Counted from the first letter of the stretch, positions 1 through 4,746 are shown. The stretch is DNA of 5,660 bases from UBA4744 sp035282865 (GCA_035282865.1 DATEVB010000233.1:1-5660), one strand, 5' to 3'. Translations and numbers: made by a program. The notes: a model not told the origin generated them from the letters alone.

Positions 1-183
1 ACCCGGAACCCGGCTCTGGGAGCGATCATCATCGACGCCCGGGGGCGGCTCGGGCGGGCCATTGGCGCCCTCCGCTCCTGCGTCGAATTGATCGAACTGC
101 CCGCAATCGACGCGCCCTCGACCCCGCCATCCGAACCCGACGAACAGCTCGCTCGAGGAAACCCAGATAGGAGGCTCACGTGA
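1..183 (+). CDS. C-terminal end of an unrecognised protein (5' end outside window)
   Basis: The frame starting at base 1 is open for 60 codons and stops at TGA 181-183. The N-terminus is outside the window. The visible part begins with a fairly hydrophobic, ordered-looking segment (GAIIIDARGRLGRAIGALR, about residues 7-25). It ends in a Pro/Asp/Glu/Arg-rich tail (about residues 37-60) that is probably disordered. I do not recognise the family and give no function. The stop overlaps the GTG start of the next gene by four bases (GTGA), the usual sign of translational coupling, so this is likely the upstream member of the operon that continues into the IscA-like gene and lgt. The evidence for coding is the open frame, the overlap, and the well-placed ribosome binding site of the next gene lying inside its last codons. 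Confidence 0.6.
   Translation, partial: TRNPALGAIIIDARGRLGRAIGALRSCVELIELPAIDAPSTPPSEPDEQLARGNPDRRLT
169..174 (+). promoter_or_regulatory. Ribosome binding site of the IscA-like gene
   Basis: A perfect AGGAGG lies five bases before the GTG at 180. The ATG at 189 would be 14 bases away, too far for normal pairing, so this site decides the start in favour of GTG. It lies inside the last codons of the preceding frame, consistent with coupled translation. Confidence 0.75.
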
Positions 184-509
184 TCTCGATGACTACCACT
201 GCGCAAGAAAAGCTCGAGGAAGTAGTCGCAACCGAATCCTCGACAGCTCGTCTCGTACGGGTGGCCGTTGTGCGTGGCCCGCATGGGTGTATTCACGGCT
301 GGAGGCTCGGGATCGAAGATTCTGCGCAACCCGATGACGTGGTGCTCGGCTTTGGGCGTTTGGGGGTTCTCGTCGAGTCCGATCTGATCGACACACTCGA
401 TGGGGCAACCATCGATTACCGCGCGGATGGTGGGGCCATCGGCTTCACCATCGAGACGCCCGATACCGGCCCGCCTGACGGCACCGGTTCCAACTGCGGA
501 CACGAATAA
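180..509 (+). CDS. Divergent HesB/IscA-type (A-type carrier-like) protein
   Basis: This 109-aa protein follows the layout of the HesB/IscA iron-sulfur carrier fold. It has an N-terminal helix (TTAQEKLEEVV), then a first cysteine region (HGCIHGWRLG, C37) matching the family's GGCSG-type loop. A strand and turn follow, with DTLDGATIDY (about 71-80) matching the typical LDG-x-x-IDY motif, then GFTIETP (88-94) and a C-terminal cysteine. Family members normally end in a CGC motif that supplies two Fe-S ligands. Here it reads NCGHE, so C106 is kept and the second cysteine is replaced by H108. The linker before it is about seven residues longer than usual and rich in Gly/Pro. C37, C106 and H108 could still form a site, but normal Fe-S transfer is uncertain. 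It starts at GTG behind a perfect AGGAGG, overlaps the previous gene by four bases and meets lgt at TAATG. The family assignment is by motif pattern only. Confidence 0.72.
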   Translation: MISMTTTAQEKLEEVVATESSTARLVRVAVVRGPHGCIHGWRLGIEDSAQPDDVVLGFGRLGVLVESDLIDTLDGATIDYRADGGAIGFTIETPDTGPPDGTGSNCGHE

Positions 510-1324
510 TGGTGACGCCCATGATGTTCGCTTCCATCCCCTCCCCCAAAACCAACATTCTCGAGCTTGGACCGCTCGACATCCACTACTACGGGTTGAT
601 GATCGGCCTCGGTGTGGTCCTGGCGATCATGGTGACGACACGCCGCTATGAGAGGTTGGGCGGTGACGCTTCGATCGCGGAGAAGCTGTTGGTATGGGCT
701 GTCGTCGCCGGGGTGCTCGGCGCCCGCCTCGCCTATGTGCTTCCTCGTTTCGAAAGGGTCACCGAAGATGGGTTCTGGCGCGTTTTCGCCATCTGGGAAG
801 GTGGCCTTGCTCTCTACGGCGGCCTGACCGCAGGCGTGATCATCGGGGTGTGGATGTTTCGCCGTAACCATGGAGATATCCCCGCCATCCTCGACGCGGC
901 TGCGATAGGGATCCCTCTCGCCCAGGGGATTGGACGGTGGGGAAACTATTTCAACCAGGAGTTGTTCGGAACCCCCTCTGACCTGCCGTGGGCTGTCGAG
1001 ATCGCCGAACGGTTCCGACCGACCGAATACGCAGACGCGGCAACATTCCATCCGGTGTTCCTGTACGAAAGCCTCTGGAATCTGGCCGTCGTCATACCGC
1101 TGTTGTTGTGGGTCGAACGACGCTTCGGATTACGGCGGGGCAACCTGTTCTTGGTCTACGTGATGCTGTATGGGGTAGCCAGGTTCTTGCTCGAGTTCAC
1201 CCGTACCGACGATGCCACCATCATCATGGGATTGCGCGCCAATCAGGCCTTTGCCGCCCTGGCAGTGATCGCCGCCACGACGATCCTGGTAGTCCGTCAG
1301 CGGAGCCAGATTCCTTCCCTGTGA
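509..1324 (+). CDS. lgt: Prolipoprotein diacylglyceryl transferase
   Basis: Lgt moves a diacylglyceryl group from phosphatidylglycerol to the lipobox cysteine of prolipoproteins, the first step of lipoprotein maturation in the cytoplasmic membrane. The 271-aa length and multi-helix hydrophobic pattern fit the family. It has the N-terminal ASIPSP, IHYYGLMIGLG (first membrane helix), EGGLALYGGL (97-106), and the signature GRWGNYFNQELFG (142-154), which holds the equivalents of E. coli Arg143, Asn146 and Glu151. HPVFLYE (181-187) and GVARFLLEFTR (222-232) follow, the latter carrying the conserved late Arg and Glu. At the position of E. coli His103 there is Tyr103; this position is known to vary among phyla. 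The start codon at 509 overlaps the previous stop (TAATG). The ATGs at 521 and 524 are possible alternatives, giving the more typical beginning MFASIPSP. The gene is probably co-transcribed with the IscA-like gene. The identification is firm. Confidence 0.96.
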   Translation: MVTPMMFASIPSPKTNILELGPLDIHYYGLMIGLGVVLAIMVTTRRYERLGGDASIAEKLLVWAVVAGVLGARLAYVLPRFERVTEDGFWRVFAIWEGGLALYGGLTAGVIIGVWMFRRNHGDIPAILDAAAIGIPLAQGIGRWGNYFNQELFGTPSDLPWAVEIAERFRPTEYADAATFHPVFLYESLWNLAVVIPLLLWVERRFGLRRGNLFLVYVMLYGVARFLLEFTRTDDATIIMGLRANQAFAALAVIAATTILVVRQRSQIPSL

Positions 1325-1416
1325 TTCGTTTTTCGTTCAACGACCAGGCAGAGTCGCGTCGACCCTGGGCGACGGCTCCGGAGCACGCTCGACTTGACCC
1401 GGCGAGACCCGGTTGA
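1321..1416 (+). CDS. Doubtful 31-codon frame overlapping the lgt stop
   Basis: A GTG at 1321 overlaps the lgt stop codon as GTGA, the same junction type used between other genes here. It opens a 31-codon frame beginning MIRFSFNDQAESRR and ending at TGA 1414-1416. The product would be basic and polar with no recognisable motif. There is no good ribosome binding site in front (CAGATTCCTTCCCT), and a frame this short can arise by chance in GC-rich DNA. It is listed because of the overlap only; I consider it more likely non-coding. Confidence 0.15.
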   Translation: MIRFSFNDQAESRRPWATAPEHARLDPARPG

Positions 1417-1472
1417 TCCCGTAGCGACGTCCGCCGGATCGCTGGGCCACAGCGTCTATCCGGTCGAGAAGT
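1325..1472. other. Convergent intergenic region between lgt and the lipoprotein gene
   Basis: This 148-base gap is where the two opposing transcription units end. The clearest dyad is CGCTG (1440-1444) with CAGCG (1450-1454), a five-base-pair stem with a five-base loop. AGCGA (1423-1427) with TCGCT (1439-1443) is an alternative that overlaps it. GACCCGG occurs twice, at 1396-1402 and 1406-1412. None is followed by a T-tract on either strand, so I see no convincing intrinsic terminator; termination may be Rho-dependent or use weak GC hairpins. Confidence 0.4.
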
Positions 1473-1985
1473 TCAGTCTCCTAGTTGCCAGGTGGCCGTC
1501 ACCAGACCGGGGAATCCGTCGAATTCGATCGTGATTTCTCCTTCAACGGGGCCGGCCGCCGAGAAGGTGAGTATCCCGGACCGATGGTGACCGCCCACCG
1601 GATCGCCGTCCCAATTGACGACCGGCCACTCGATGCCTCCGATTTCGAGTCTTGCGCCGGCGGCGGGATCCATAGATAACTCGACCGAATGTGTATCTAG
1701 AGATACGGTGAAGGCCGCCCCGGCCTCACTGATCAAGTCAGGCTGGATGACGACCTCAACGCCCCCCGCGTCCACCGATTTTGCAGCGAATTCGACAAGA
1801 TTGTCCGGCCCCTGTCGTACGACATTCTCCGTGGTAGATGATTCGGTCGATTTGTCGGCAGACCCGGTCGAGCTGCTCACAGATCCAACGAGGTCGCCAC
1901 TGGTGGAGGTGGCACCGCATGCAGTCAAGGCAACGACTAGACCGAAAAGCAGGGTCGCGTTGAGTAGCTTCACGCTGCGTGGCAC
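1473..1985 (-). CDS. Putative lipoprotein with C-terminal DTHS/GGHH domain
   Basis: This is a 170-aa exported lipoprotein. The GTG start at 1985 lies four bases behind a perfect AGGAGG. A GTG at 1973, which overlaps the previous stop as GTGA, would remove only four residues. The N-terminus has a basic end, a hydrophobic core (about 12-20) and the lipobox LTAC with Cys23, followed by a Ser/Thr/Gly-rich linker to about residue 58. The folded domain (about 62-170) looks beta-rich. It carries FTVSLDTHSVELSMD (92-106) and GGHHRSGILTF (131-141). I have seen this DTHS plus GGHH pattern in uncharacterised bacterial and archaeal proteins but cannot name the family with confidence. His99, His133 and His134 could bind a metal; this is inference. 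It is the last gene of the seven-gene operon, overlaps the CCxHH membrane protein gene by 16 bases, and would need Lgt for anchoring. The 57 codons open further upstream in this frame are a shadow of the previous gene. Confidence 0.82.
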   Translation of the reverse strand: MPRSVKLLNATLLFGLVVALTACGATSTSGDLVGSVSSSTGSADKSTESSTTENVVRQGPDNLVEFAAKSVDAGGVEVVIQPDLISEAGAAFTVSLDTHSVELSMDPAAGARLEIGGIEWPVVNWDGDPVGGHHRSGILTFSAAGPVEGEITIEFDGFPGLVTATWQLGD

Positions 1986-2458
1986 GCTGCCTCCTCGGTG
2001 ATCGTCACGGGTGTCTTCCTCAACCGGGAGAGACCGATCGCAAGGGCGATCCCATTGATGCCGAGACCGACGATCATGAAGGCCACCCGTGCGTCGTAGA
2101 GGAAGGTTGCCGCCGCGGTGGCCCCAAGAAACGGGAGCAACTCTGCGATGTGATGAGCGCAACAGGCGATCATCCCTGCAGAGGAGGCGCCCGTCCCGGC
2201 TGCACCAGCTCCCATGGCAGCCCCCATCAGCCTGTGGCGTCTCCGGAGTTCGGCCATCACCGTGATCTGTACACCGAAGCCGGCCAGGATCGGTATCAGC
2301 AGATACCAGTCCAGTCGAATCTGGTCGTACAGATGCTCAACCGAACCCGAGAGCCCGCCGACGACCACGGCATAGAAGACCGCCATCCCCAATGCACCAA
2401 TTGCGCCCCAACTGATGCTCCGGGCGGAGATAGCCGTCACCAGCTCCCGGTTAATCAC
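1970..2458 (-). CDS. Four-helix membrane protein with CCxHH motif
   Basis: This 162-aa integral membrane protein has four likely helices: about 17-37, 51-69, 93-121 and 124-143. Between helices 2 and 3 is a basic stretch (ELRRRHR, 70-76) and a Gly/Ala-rich segment. The notable motif is MIACCAHHIAELLPFLG (96-112), in which Cys99, Cys100, His102 and His103 sit at or inside the third helix. Adjacent Cys and His in a membrane helix suggest binding of a soft metal ion. A CC pair followed by a Pro-Leu-Gly stretch is loosely like MerT/MerF-type mercury transporters, though this is not a recognisable member of either family. The C-terminus holds a further Cys-His (CHAA). The GTG start overlaps the stop of the thioredoxin-like gene as GTGA. 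Function is unknown; metal handling or being a client of the neighbouring thiol relay are inferences. Confidence 0.8.
   Translation of the reverse strand: MINRELVTAISARSISWGAIGALGMAVFYAVVVGGLSGSVEHLYDQIRLDWYLLIPILAGFGVQITVMAELRRRHRLMGAAMGAGAAGTGASSAGMIACCAHHIAELLPFLGATAAATFLYDARVAFMIVGLGINGIALAIGLSRLRKTPVTITEEAACHAA
1990..1995 (-). promoter_or_regulatory. Ribosome binding site of the lipoprotein gene
   Basis: AGGAGG (read on the minus strand) lies inside the last codons of the CCxHH membrane protein gene. It is four bases before the GTG at 1985 and 16 bases before the GTG at 1973, so it favours the 1985 start. Confidence 0.65.
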
Positions 2459-3093
2459 GCTTCAGGCACCTCGGCGAAGAAGTCGGCAGCCGGCACGAAC
2501 ATGGTTGCGTAGTGCTTCACCCAGCGGACCTCTCGATCCGCTCCGACCAGCGCGAAGCTATGGCTCGGCCGATCGGCATGACCGTAGACACCCAGCATGC
2601 CGTACGCTTCTGATGCAGACCGGTCGGCGTCGATGAGAATCGGATCGTTGATGCCGAACCGGGATGCCTCTGCGGCCACCCGCTCGGCGGGATCGACCAT
2701 CACCGGGACCAGTGTGATGCCCCGGGCGGCAAGTTCCTCTTCAATCTCAGGGATCTGAGCGAAGCAGCCGTCGCACCCGACCCCCATCGAAAAATAGAGC
2801 ATCGCTTGGCCGCCGCCGTTGAGGACATCGTCGAGCGCGACTCGAGTTCCGTCTGTGGTCGGCAGGGAGAACCCGGGGGCTTCGGCCCCGAGGAGACCGT
2901 GTTGTGGTTCATCGGTTGCGGTACCGATTGCCACCACGATCGCAAGAACCAGGACCGGCGCGGCAAATGCCAACCAGGACCAGCTCGATGATCGCTTCTG
3001 GCTTGGACGGCGGCTCCCTTTCCCCCCCCTCGAGCGGCTGTTGCGGCCGCTAGTGGTGGGGCGCGGAGTCGGCTGTTTCGTCTGATTGCTCAT
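2455..3093 (-). CDS. Membrane-anchored thioredoxin-like protein (TlpA/peroxiredoxin-like), CDGC motif
   Basis: This 212-aa protein has three parts. Residues 1-37 are polar and very basic (Arg/Lys/Ser/Gly), the kind of segment kept in the cytosol. Residues 38-57 are one membrane helix. From about 68 to 205 there is an extracytoplasmic thioredoxin-fold domain. Its signs are APGFSLPTTDG (72-82, typical of the AhpC/TSA and TlpA start), the redox motif GVGCDGC (104-110), VMVDPAE (131-137), ILIDADRSASEAYGM (152-166) and a likely cis-proline in RPSHSFALVG (175-184). The CxxC spacing favours a disulfide reductase/oxidase over a simple peroxidase. By analogy with CcdA-TlpA/ResA pairs, the preceding CcdA-like protein would reduce it. 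The ATG at 3093 has AAAGG seven bases upstream. A longer frame begins at 3129 but lacks a good binding site, so I chose 3093. That leaves a 44-base overlap with the CcdA-like gene. Confidence 0.88.
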   Translation of the reverse strand: MSNQTKQPTPRPTTSGRNSRSRGGKGSRRPSQKRSSSWSWLAFAAPVLVLAIVVAIGTATDEPQHGLLGAEAPGFSLPTTDGTRVALDDVLNGGGQAMLYFSMGVGCDGCFAQIPEIEEELAARGITLVPVMVDPAERVAAEASRFGINDPILIDADRSASEAYGMLGVYGHADRPSHSFALVGADREVRWVKHYATMFVPAADFFAEVPEA

Positions 3094-3985
3094 GGCAAGA
3101 CCTTTCGTCTTGGACGTCGTCATCATCACCGGGACGCCGACGCCGTCCCGAAATTGCTACCGCTCCAGCGGCCAACCCGACCAACACGAGCCCGACGACC
3201 GCGTCGGGTACCGGTTCGAGTAGACGAACAACCGGAGCCAGCAGGTTCTCCAGCCAGCGGCCGACTCCCTCCTGGAAAGTGGGGGCAACGGTGACACCGG
3301 TCACCCCTACCACGATCAAGACCACCCCCATGACTACGAAGAGGGCGGAGCTCAGCAGGTTCAGGGTGTTGGTCTTGAAAATCTTGTTCCCGAGCGACCA
3401 GGTCACTTCTCGTCCTCGGAACGCGGCCCGGTCGCCGAGCCCTAGTCGATCCCAGGCGACCGTCATCAACAGGAGCGGGAAAACCATCCCGAACACGTAC
3501 GCCAGGCCGATGGCCGTTCCCTGCACCAGGTTGGGGGCTACCGCGGAAAGCGTGACCACCCCCGCCAGCACCGGAGCGCAGCAGGCGCTCGCAGCTCCCG
3601 AGAACACCCCGAGCGCGTAGACACCGGCGGAATCGGTGCGTTGCACGTCGGGCGCACCGCGCATCATGGGCAGTGCCCAGGTGATTCCCATTGCCGAGAC
3701 GGCAGCCAACACCAACAGCAGGATCCCACCCAGTATGTAGACCGGACCGTGGAACTGGAGGAGTGACCGGGTTATGAATCCGATGCCAAGCGTTACCGGC
3801 ACCAGCACGGTCGCCAGGCCGGCCGCAAAGATCAAAGTCAGCGGAACCAGGCGCCAGCGACGGTTCCGGACGGCGGCTGCCAGGTAGGTGGGGAACATGA
3901 ACACAATGCAGCAGGGCGCGAACAACGCTACCCCCCCGGCCAGGAATGCCGCCAGGAGAGAGCCACCAAGGAAGATGCCCTCCAT
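3050..3985 (-). CDS. CcdA/DsbD-family transmembrane thiol-disulfide transporter, Cys-Cys variant
   Basis: This 311-aa membrane protein resembles the CcdA/DsbD-beta family, which carries reducing power from cytosolic thioredoxin across the membrane. It has an internal two-part layout: FAPCCIVFMFPTYLA (22-36) in the first half and SGAASACCAPVLAGVV (129-144) in the second. These match the family's SPCxxP-type and TPCxxP-type sites, but each has a Cys-Cys pair (25/26 and 135/136) instead of a lone cysteine. Hydrophobic helices fall at roughly 5-35, 48-70, 82-104, 122-146, 156-177, 208-230 and 262-280. It has a longer C-terminal part than minimal CcdA (about 220-240 residues), with an extra loop, a final helix and an Arg/Asp-rich, Cys/His-containing tail that overlaps the next gene. 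It starts two bases after the glutaredoxin-like stop. Its place between a cytosolic CxxC protein and an anchored CxxC protein fits the relay role. Transport of a metal is a less likely alternative. Confidence 0.86.
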   Translation of the reverse strand: MEGIFLGGSLLAAFLAGGVALFAPCCIVFMFPTYLAAAVRNRRWRLVPLTLIFAAGLATVLVPVTLGIGFITRSLLQFHGPVYILGGILLLVLAAVSAMGITWALPMMRGAPDVQRTDSAGVYALGVFSGAASACCAPVLAGVVTLSAVAPNLVQGTAIGLAYVFGMVFPLLLMTVAWDRLGLGDRAAFRGREVTWSLGNKIFKTNTLNLLSSALFVVMGVVLIVVGVTGVTVAPTFQEGVGRWLENLLAPVVRLLEPVPDAVVGLVLVGLAAGAVAISGRRRRPGDDDDVQDERSCHEQSDETADSAPHH

Positions 3986-3987
3986 TG

Positions 3988-4323
3988 CTACCCCTGTGCT
4001 TTCTCGGCGAGCTCGGTGAGGGCTTTGGTGAGCTTTCTCGCCGAGATCCGCCCGTGTGCGTGGTACCGGCCTTCGATGAGAACCACCGGTGGGAACGGCA
4101 CTCGCCAGCGACGGACTATCTCCATACCCTTCGCAGAGGCCAAATCGACCTCGCTGATGTCGAGGGTGAACCGCGAGTCCAGTTCATCGAGCAATGCCCG
4201 GGCGTCACTGCAGAAATGACAGCCGGAGCTTGTCACGAAAGTGATCGATATCGGCTCGGGCCTTGGCGCCGGCTGGTCGGTGTTCCGGTCCGTGGTCGGG
4301 GCCGGTGACGCTCGATTCGTCAA
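3988..4323 (-). CDS. Glutaredoxin/thioredoxin-like cytosolic protein, CHFC motif
   Basis: This is a 111-aa small thiol redox protein. It has a short polar tail (1-23, Pro/Thr/Asn-rich), then a glutaredoxin-like core: ISITFVTSSGCHFC (25-38) with the CxxC site at Cys35/Cys38, SDARALLDEL helix (39-48), ISEVDL (56-61), the likely cis-proline in VPFPPVVLIEG (75-85), and a C-terminal helix ending KAQG. There is no signal peptide or membrane helix, so it acts in the cytosol. It is a good candidate to feed electrons to the CcdA-like protein encoded two bases downstream; this is inference. The start is a TTG at 4323 that overlaps the micro-ORF stop as TTGA and has AGGAGG seven bases ahead. A longer in-frame start (ATG at 4368) lacks a binding site and would add a Gly/Arg-rich run overlapping the micro-ORF. 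Confidence 0.86.
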   Translation of the reverse strand: MTNRASPAPTTDRNTDQPAPRPEPISITFVTSSGCHFCSDARALLDELDSRFTLDISEVDLASAKGMEIVRRWRVPFPPVVLIEGRYHAHGRISARKLTKALTELAEKAQG

Positions 4324-4403
4324 TCCACTTCCTCCTCGATCTCCGCCACCTGAATCGGGCCGACCCAACCCGAGGCCGCCACCCAGGGGAGCAGTTTCAT
4401 CAT
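4320..4403 (-). CDS. 27-aa micro-ORF coupled between SHOCT and glutaredoxin-like genes
   Basis: The ATG at 4403 overlaps the SHOCT gene stop as TAATG, and its TGA (4322-4320) overlaps the TTG of the glutaredoxin-like gene as TTGA. The 27-residue product begins MMKLLPWVAASGW, has a short hydrophobic stretch (about 4-20) and ends in an acidic tail (AEIEEEVD). A GAGG lies just before the start, within the last codons of the SHOCT gene. Its exact fit between two genes in the same overlapping style argues for translation, either for a small membrane-associated peptide or to carry ribosomes on to the TTG start. I know of no matching family. The same frame is open further upstream, but that part is an Arg-rich shadow of the SHOCT gene. 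Confidence 0.5.
   Translation of the reverse strand: MMKLLPWVAASGWVGPIQVAEIEEEVD
4331..4336 (-). promoter_or_regulatory. Ribosome binding site of the glutaredoxin-like gene
   Basis: AGGAGG on the minus strand, seven bases before the TTG at 4323. It is built from the Glu-Glu codons at the end of the 27-aa micro-ORF. This decides the unusual TTG start over the ATG at 4368. Confidence 0.75.
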
Positions 4404-4609
4404 TACCTCATGCCCCGCAAACGGGCATCGGACTCTGCGGCGTCGATCTCGCCCTGGGCATCCCGCTCTTCGAGGATGTCCACGTGGCGGTTCACGCCCG
4501 ACGACCCGCTGCCGACTTGTCTGAGCAGCCACGCAATCAGCAGCACGGCCCCGACCCAGAAGATGACCATCCAGACGGCCCCCAGCCATCCGCCGTAGTT
4601 CCACATCAT
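4403..4609 (-). CDS. Small membrane protein with SHOCT-like C-terminus
   Basis: This 68-aa protein has one membrane helix (about 8-29, GGWLGAVWMVIFWVGAVLLI starting at residue 6) followed by a Gly/Ser linker and VDILEERDAQGEIDAAESDAR (split at 43-53 and 54-63). The latter matches the short C-terminal SHOCT pattern, in which an ILxxRxAxGEI core is followed by an acidic/Glu turn. SHOCT domains are often found on the ends of small membrane proteins and are thought to aid oligomerisation or binding; no enzymatic role is known. The ATG at 4609 has GAGGAG eight bases upstream (4618-4623). An alternative ATG at 4606 is the next codon, and a longer frame to 4657 lacks a binding site. It is the first gene of the seven-gene operon and sits just downstream of the repeat-bearing control region. 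Confidence 0.82.
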   Translation of the reverse strand: MMWNYGGWLGAVWMVIFWVGAVLLIAWLLRQVGSGSSGVNRHVDILEERDAQGEIDAAESDARLRGMR

Positions 4610-4617
4610 CAGAGACA

Positions 4618-4623
4618 CTCCTC
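4618..4623 (-). promoter_or_regulatory. Ribosome binding site of the SHOCT membrane protein gene
   Basis: GAGGAG on the minus strand, eight bases before the ATG at 4609. It rules out the longer frame that begins at 4657. Confidence 0.7.
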
Positions 4624-4647
4624 TAGAACTGGACAGAGGCAAACACA

Positions 4648-4701
4648 CCAACATCAAGCCTGTATCCGCGCCGGCATCAAGATTCGGTAAAAGGATGTTG
4701 G
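4648..4701 (-). repeat. Direct and inverted 11-base repeats upstream of the operon (possible operator)
   Basis: Two copies of CCNNCATCAAG lie at 4648-4658 and 4671-4681, exactly 23 bases apart and differing only in the two middle bases. A third copy in the opposite orientation covers 4691-4701, with GATGTTGG (4694-4701) a perfect inverted match to CCAACATC (4648-4655). All lie 39-92 bases before the first start codon of the operon, where a regulator would bind. No regulator gene is in the window. Confidence 0.4.
4661..4690 (-). promoter_or_regulatory. Weak candidate promoter of the seven-gene operon
   Basis: On the minus strand GATACA (4661-4666) resembles a -10 box (TATAAT-like, four of six). 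TTACCG (4685-4690) stands 18 bases upstream as a poor -35. It lies among the repeats described for this region, which fits a regulated promoter. A promoter must lie in 4610-4820 if the operon is independent of the peptidase gene, but this exact site is a guess. Confidence 0.22.
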
Positions 4702-4731
4702 GCCGCTCGGTGGACGAGAGGCTGCCGGCGA

Positions 4732-4746
4732 GGGCCCGGGGGGCCC
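4732..4746. terminator. GC-rich hairpin GGGCCC-GGG-GGGCCC, possible terminator of the M23 gene
   Basis: Six G:C pairs with a three-base loop lie about 75 bases past the stop of the M23 peptidase gene. There is no T-tract after it on the minus strand, so it is at best an atypical terminator. Each arm is also a palindrome in itself, so other pairings are possible. Confidence 0.3.

Noticed and set aside
416..1051. Long minus-strand open frame of 211 codons opposite the IscA-like gene and lgt
   Set aside because: It lies antisense to a certain lgt, its product is polar with no motif, and GC-rich DNA commonly keeps the antisense frame open.
1375..1384. Perfect palindrome GCTCCGGAGC in the convergent gap
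   Set aside because: It has no loop and no T-tract, so it cannot be a normal terminator; a ten-base palindrome is not surprising in GC-rich DNA.
1986..2162. Upstream extension of the lipoprotein frame
   Set aside because: It overlaps the CCxHH membrane gene, is Arg-rich, and would bury the signal peptide inside the protein. The AGGAGG before 1985 and the lipobox fix the start.
1970..2458. Naming the CCxHH protein as a MerT/MerF mercury transporter
   Set aside because: Only the CC pair and a following Pro-Leu-Gly stretch are shared; no mer genes are present and the His pair is not part of those families.
1979..2512. Plus-strand frame of 177 codons opposite the CCxHH gene
   Set aside because: Antisense shadow with low-complexity polar content; the minus-strand genes have membrane helices, overlaps and motifs.
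4324..4368. Longer start for the glutaredoxin-like gene at ATG 4368
   Set aside because: No ribosome binding site ahead of it and the added residues are a Gly/Arg run overlapping the micro-ORF; the TTG at 4323 has AGGAGG at ideal spacing.
4404..4604. Upstream extension of the 27-codon micro-ORF frame
   Set aside because: Arg/Gly-rich sequence typical of a shadow of the SHOCT gene; the hydrophobic start at 4403 and the TAATG overlap are more convincing.
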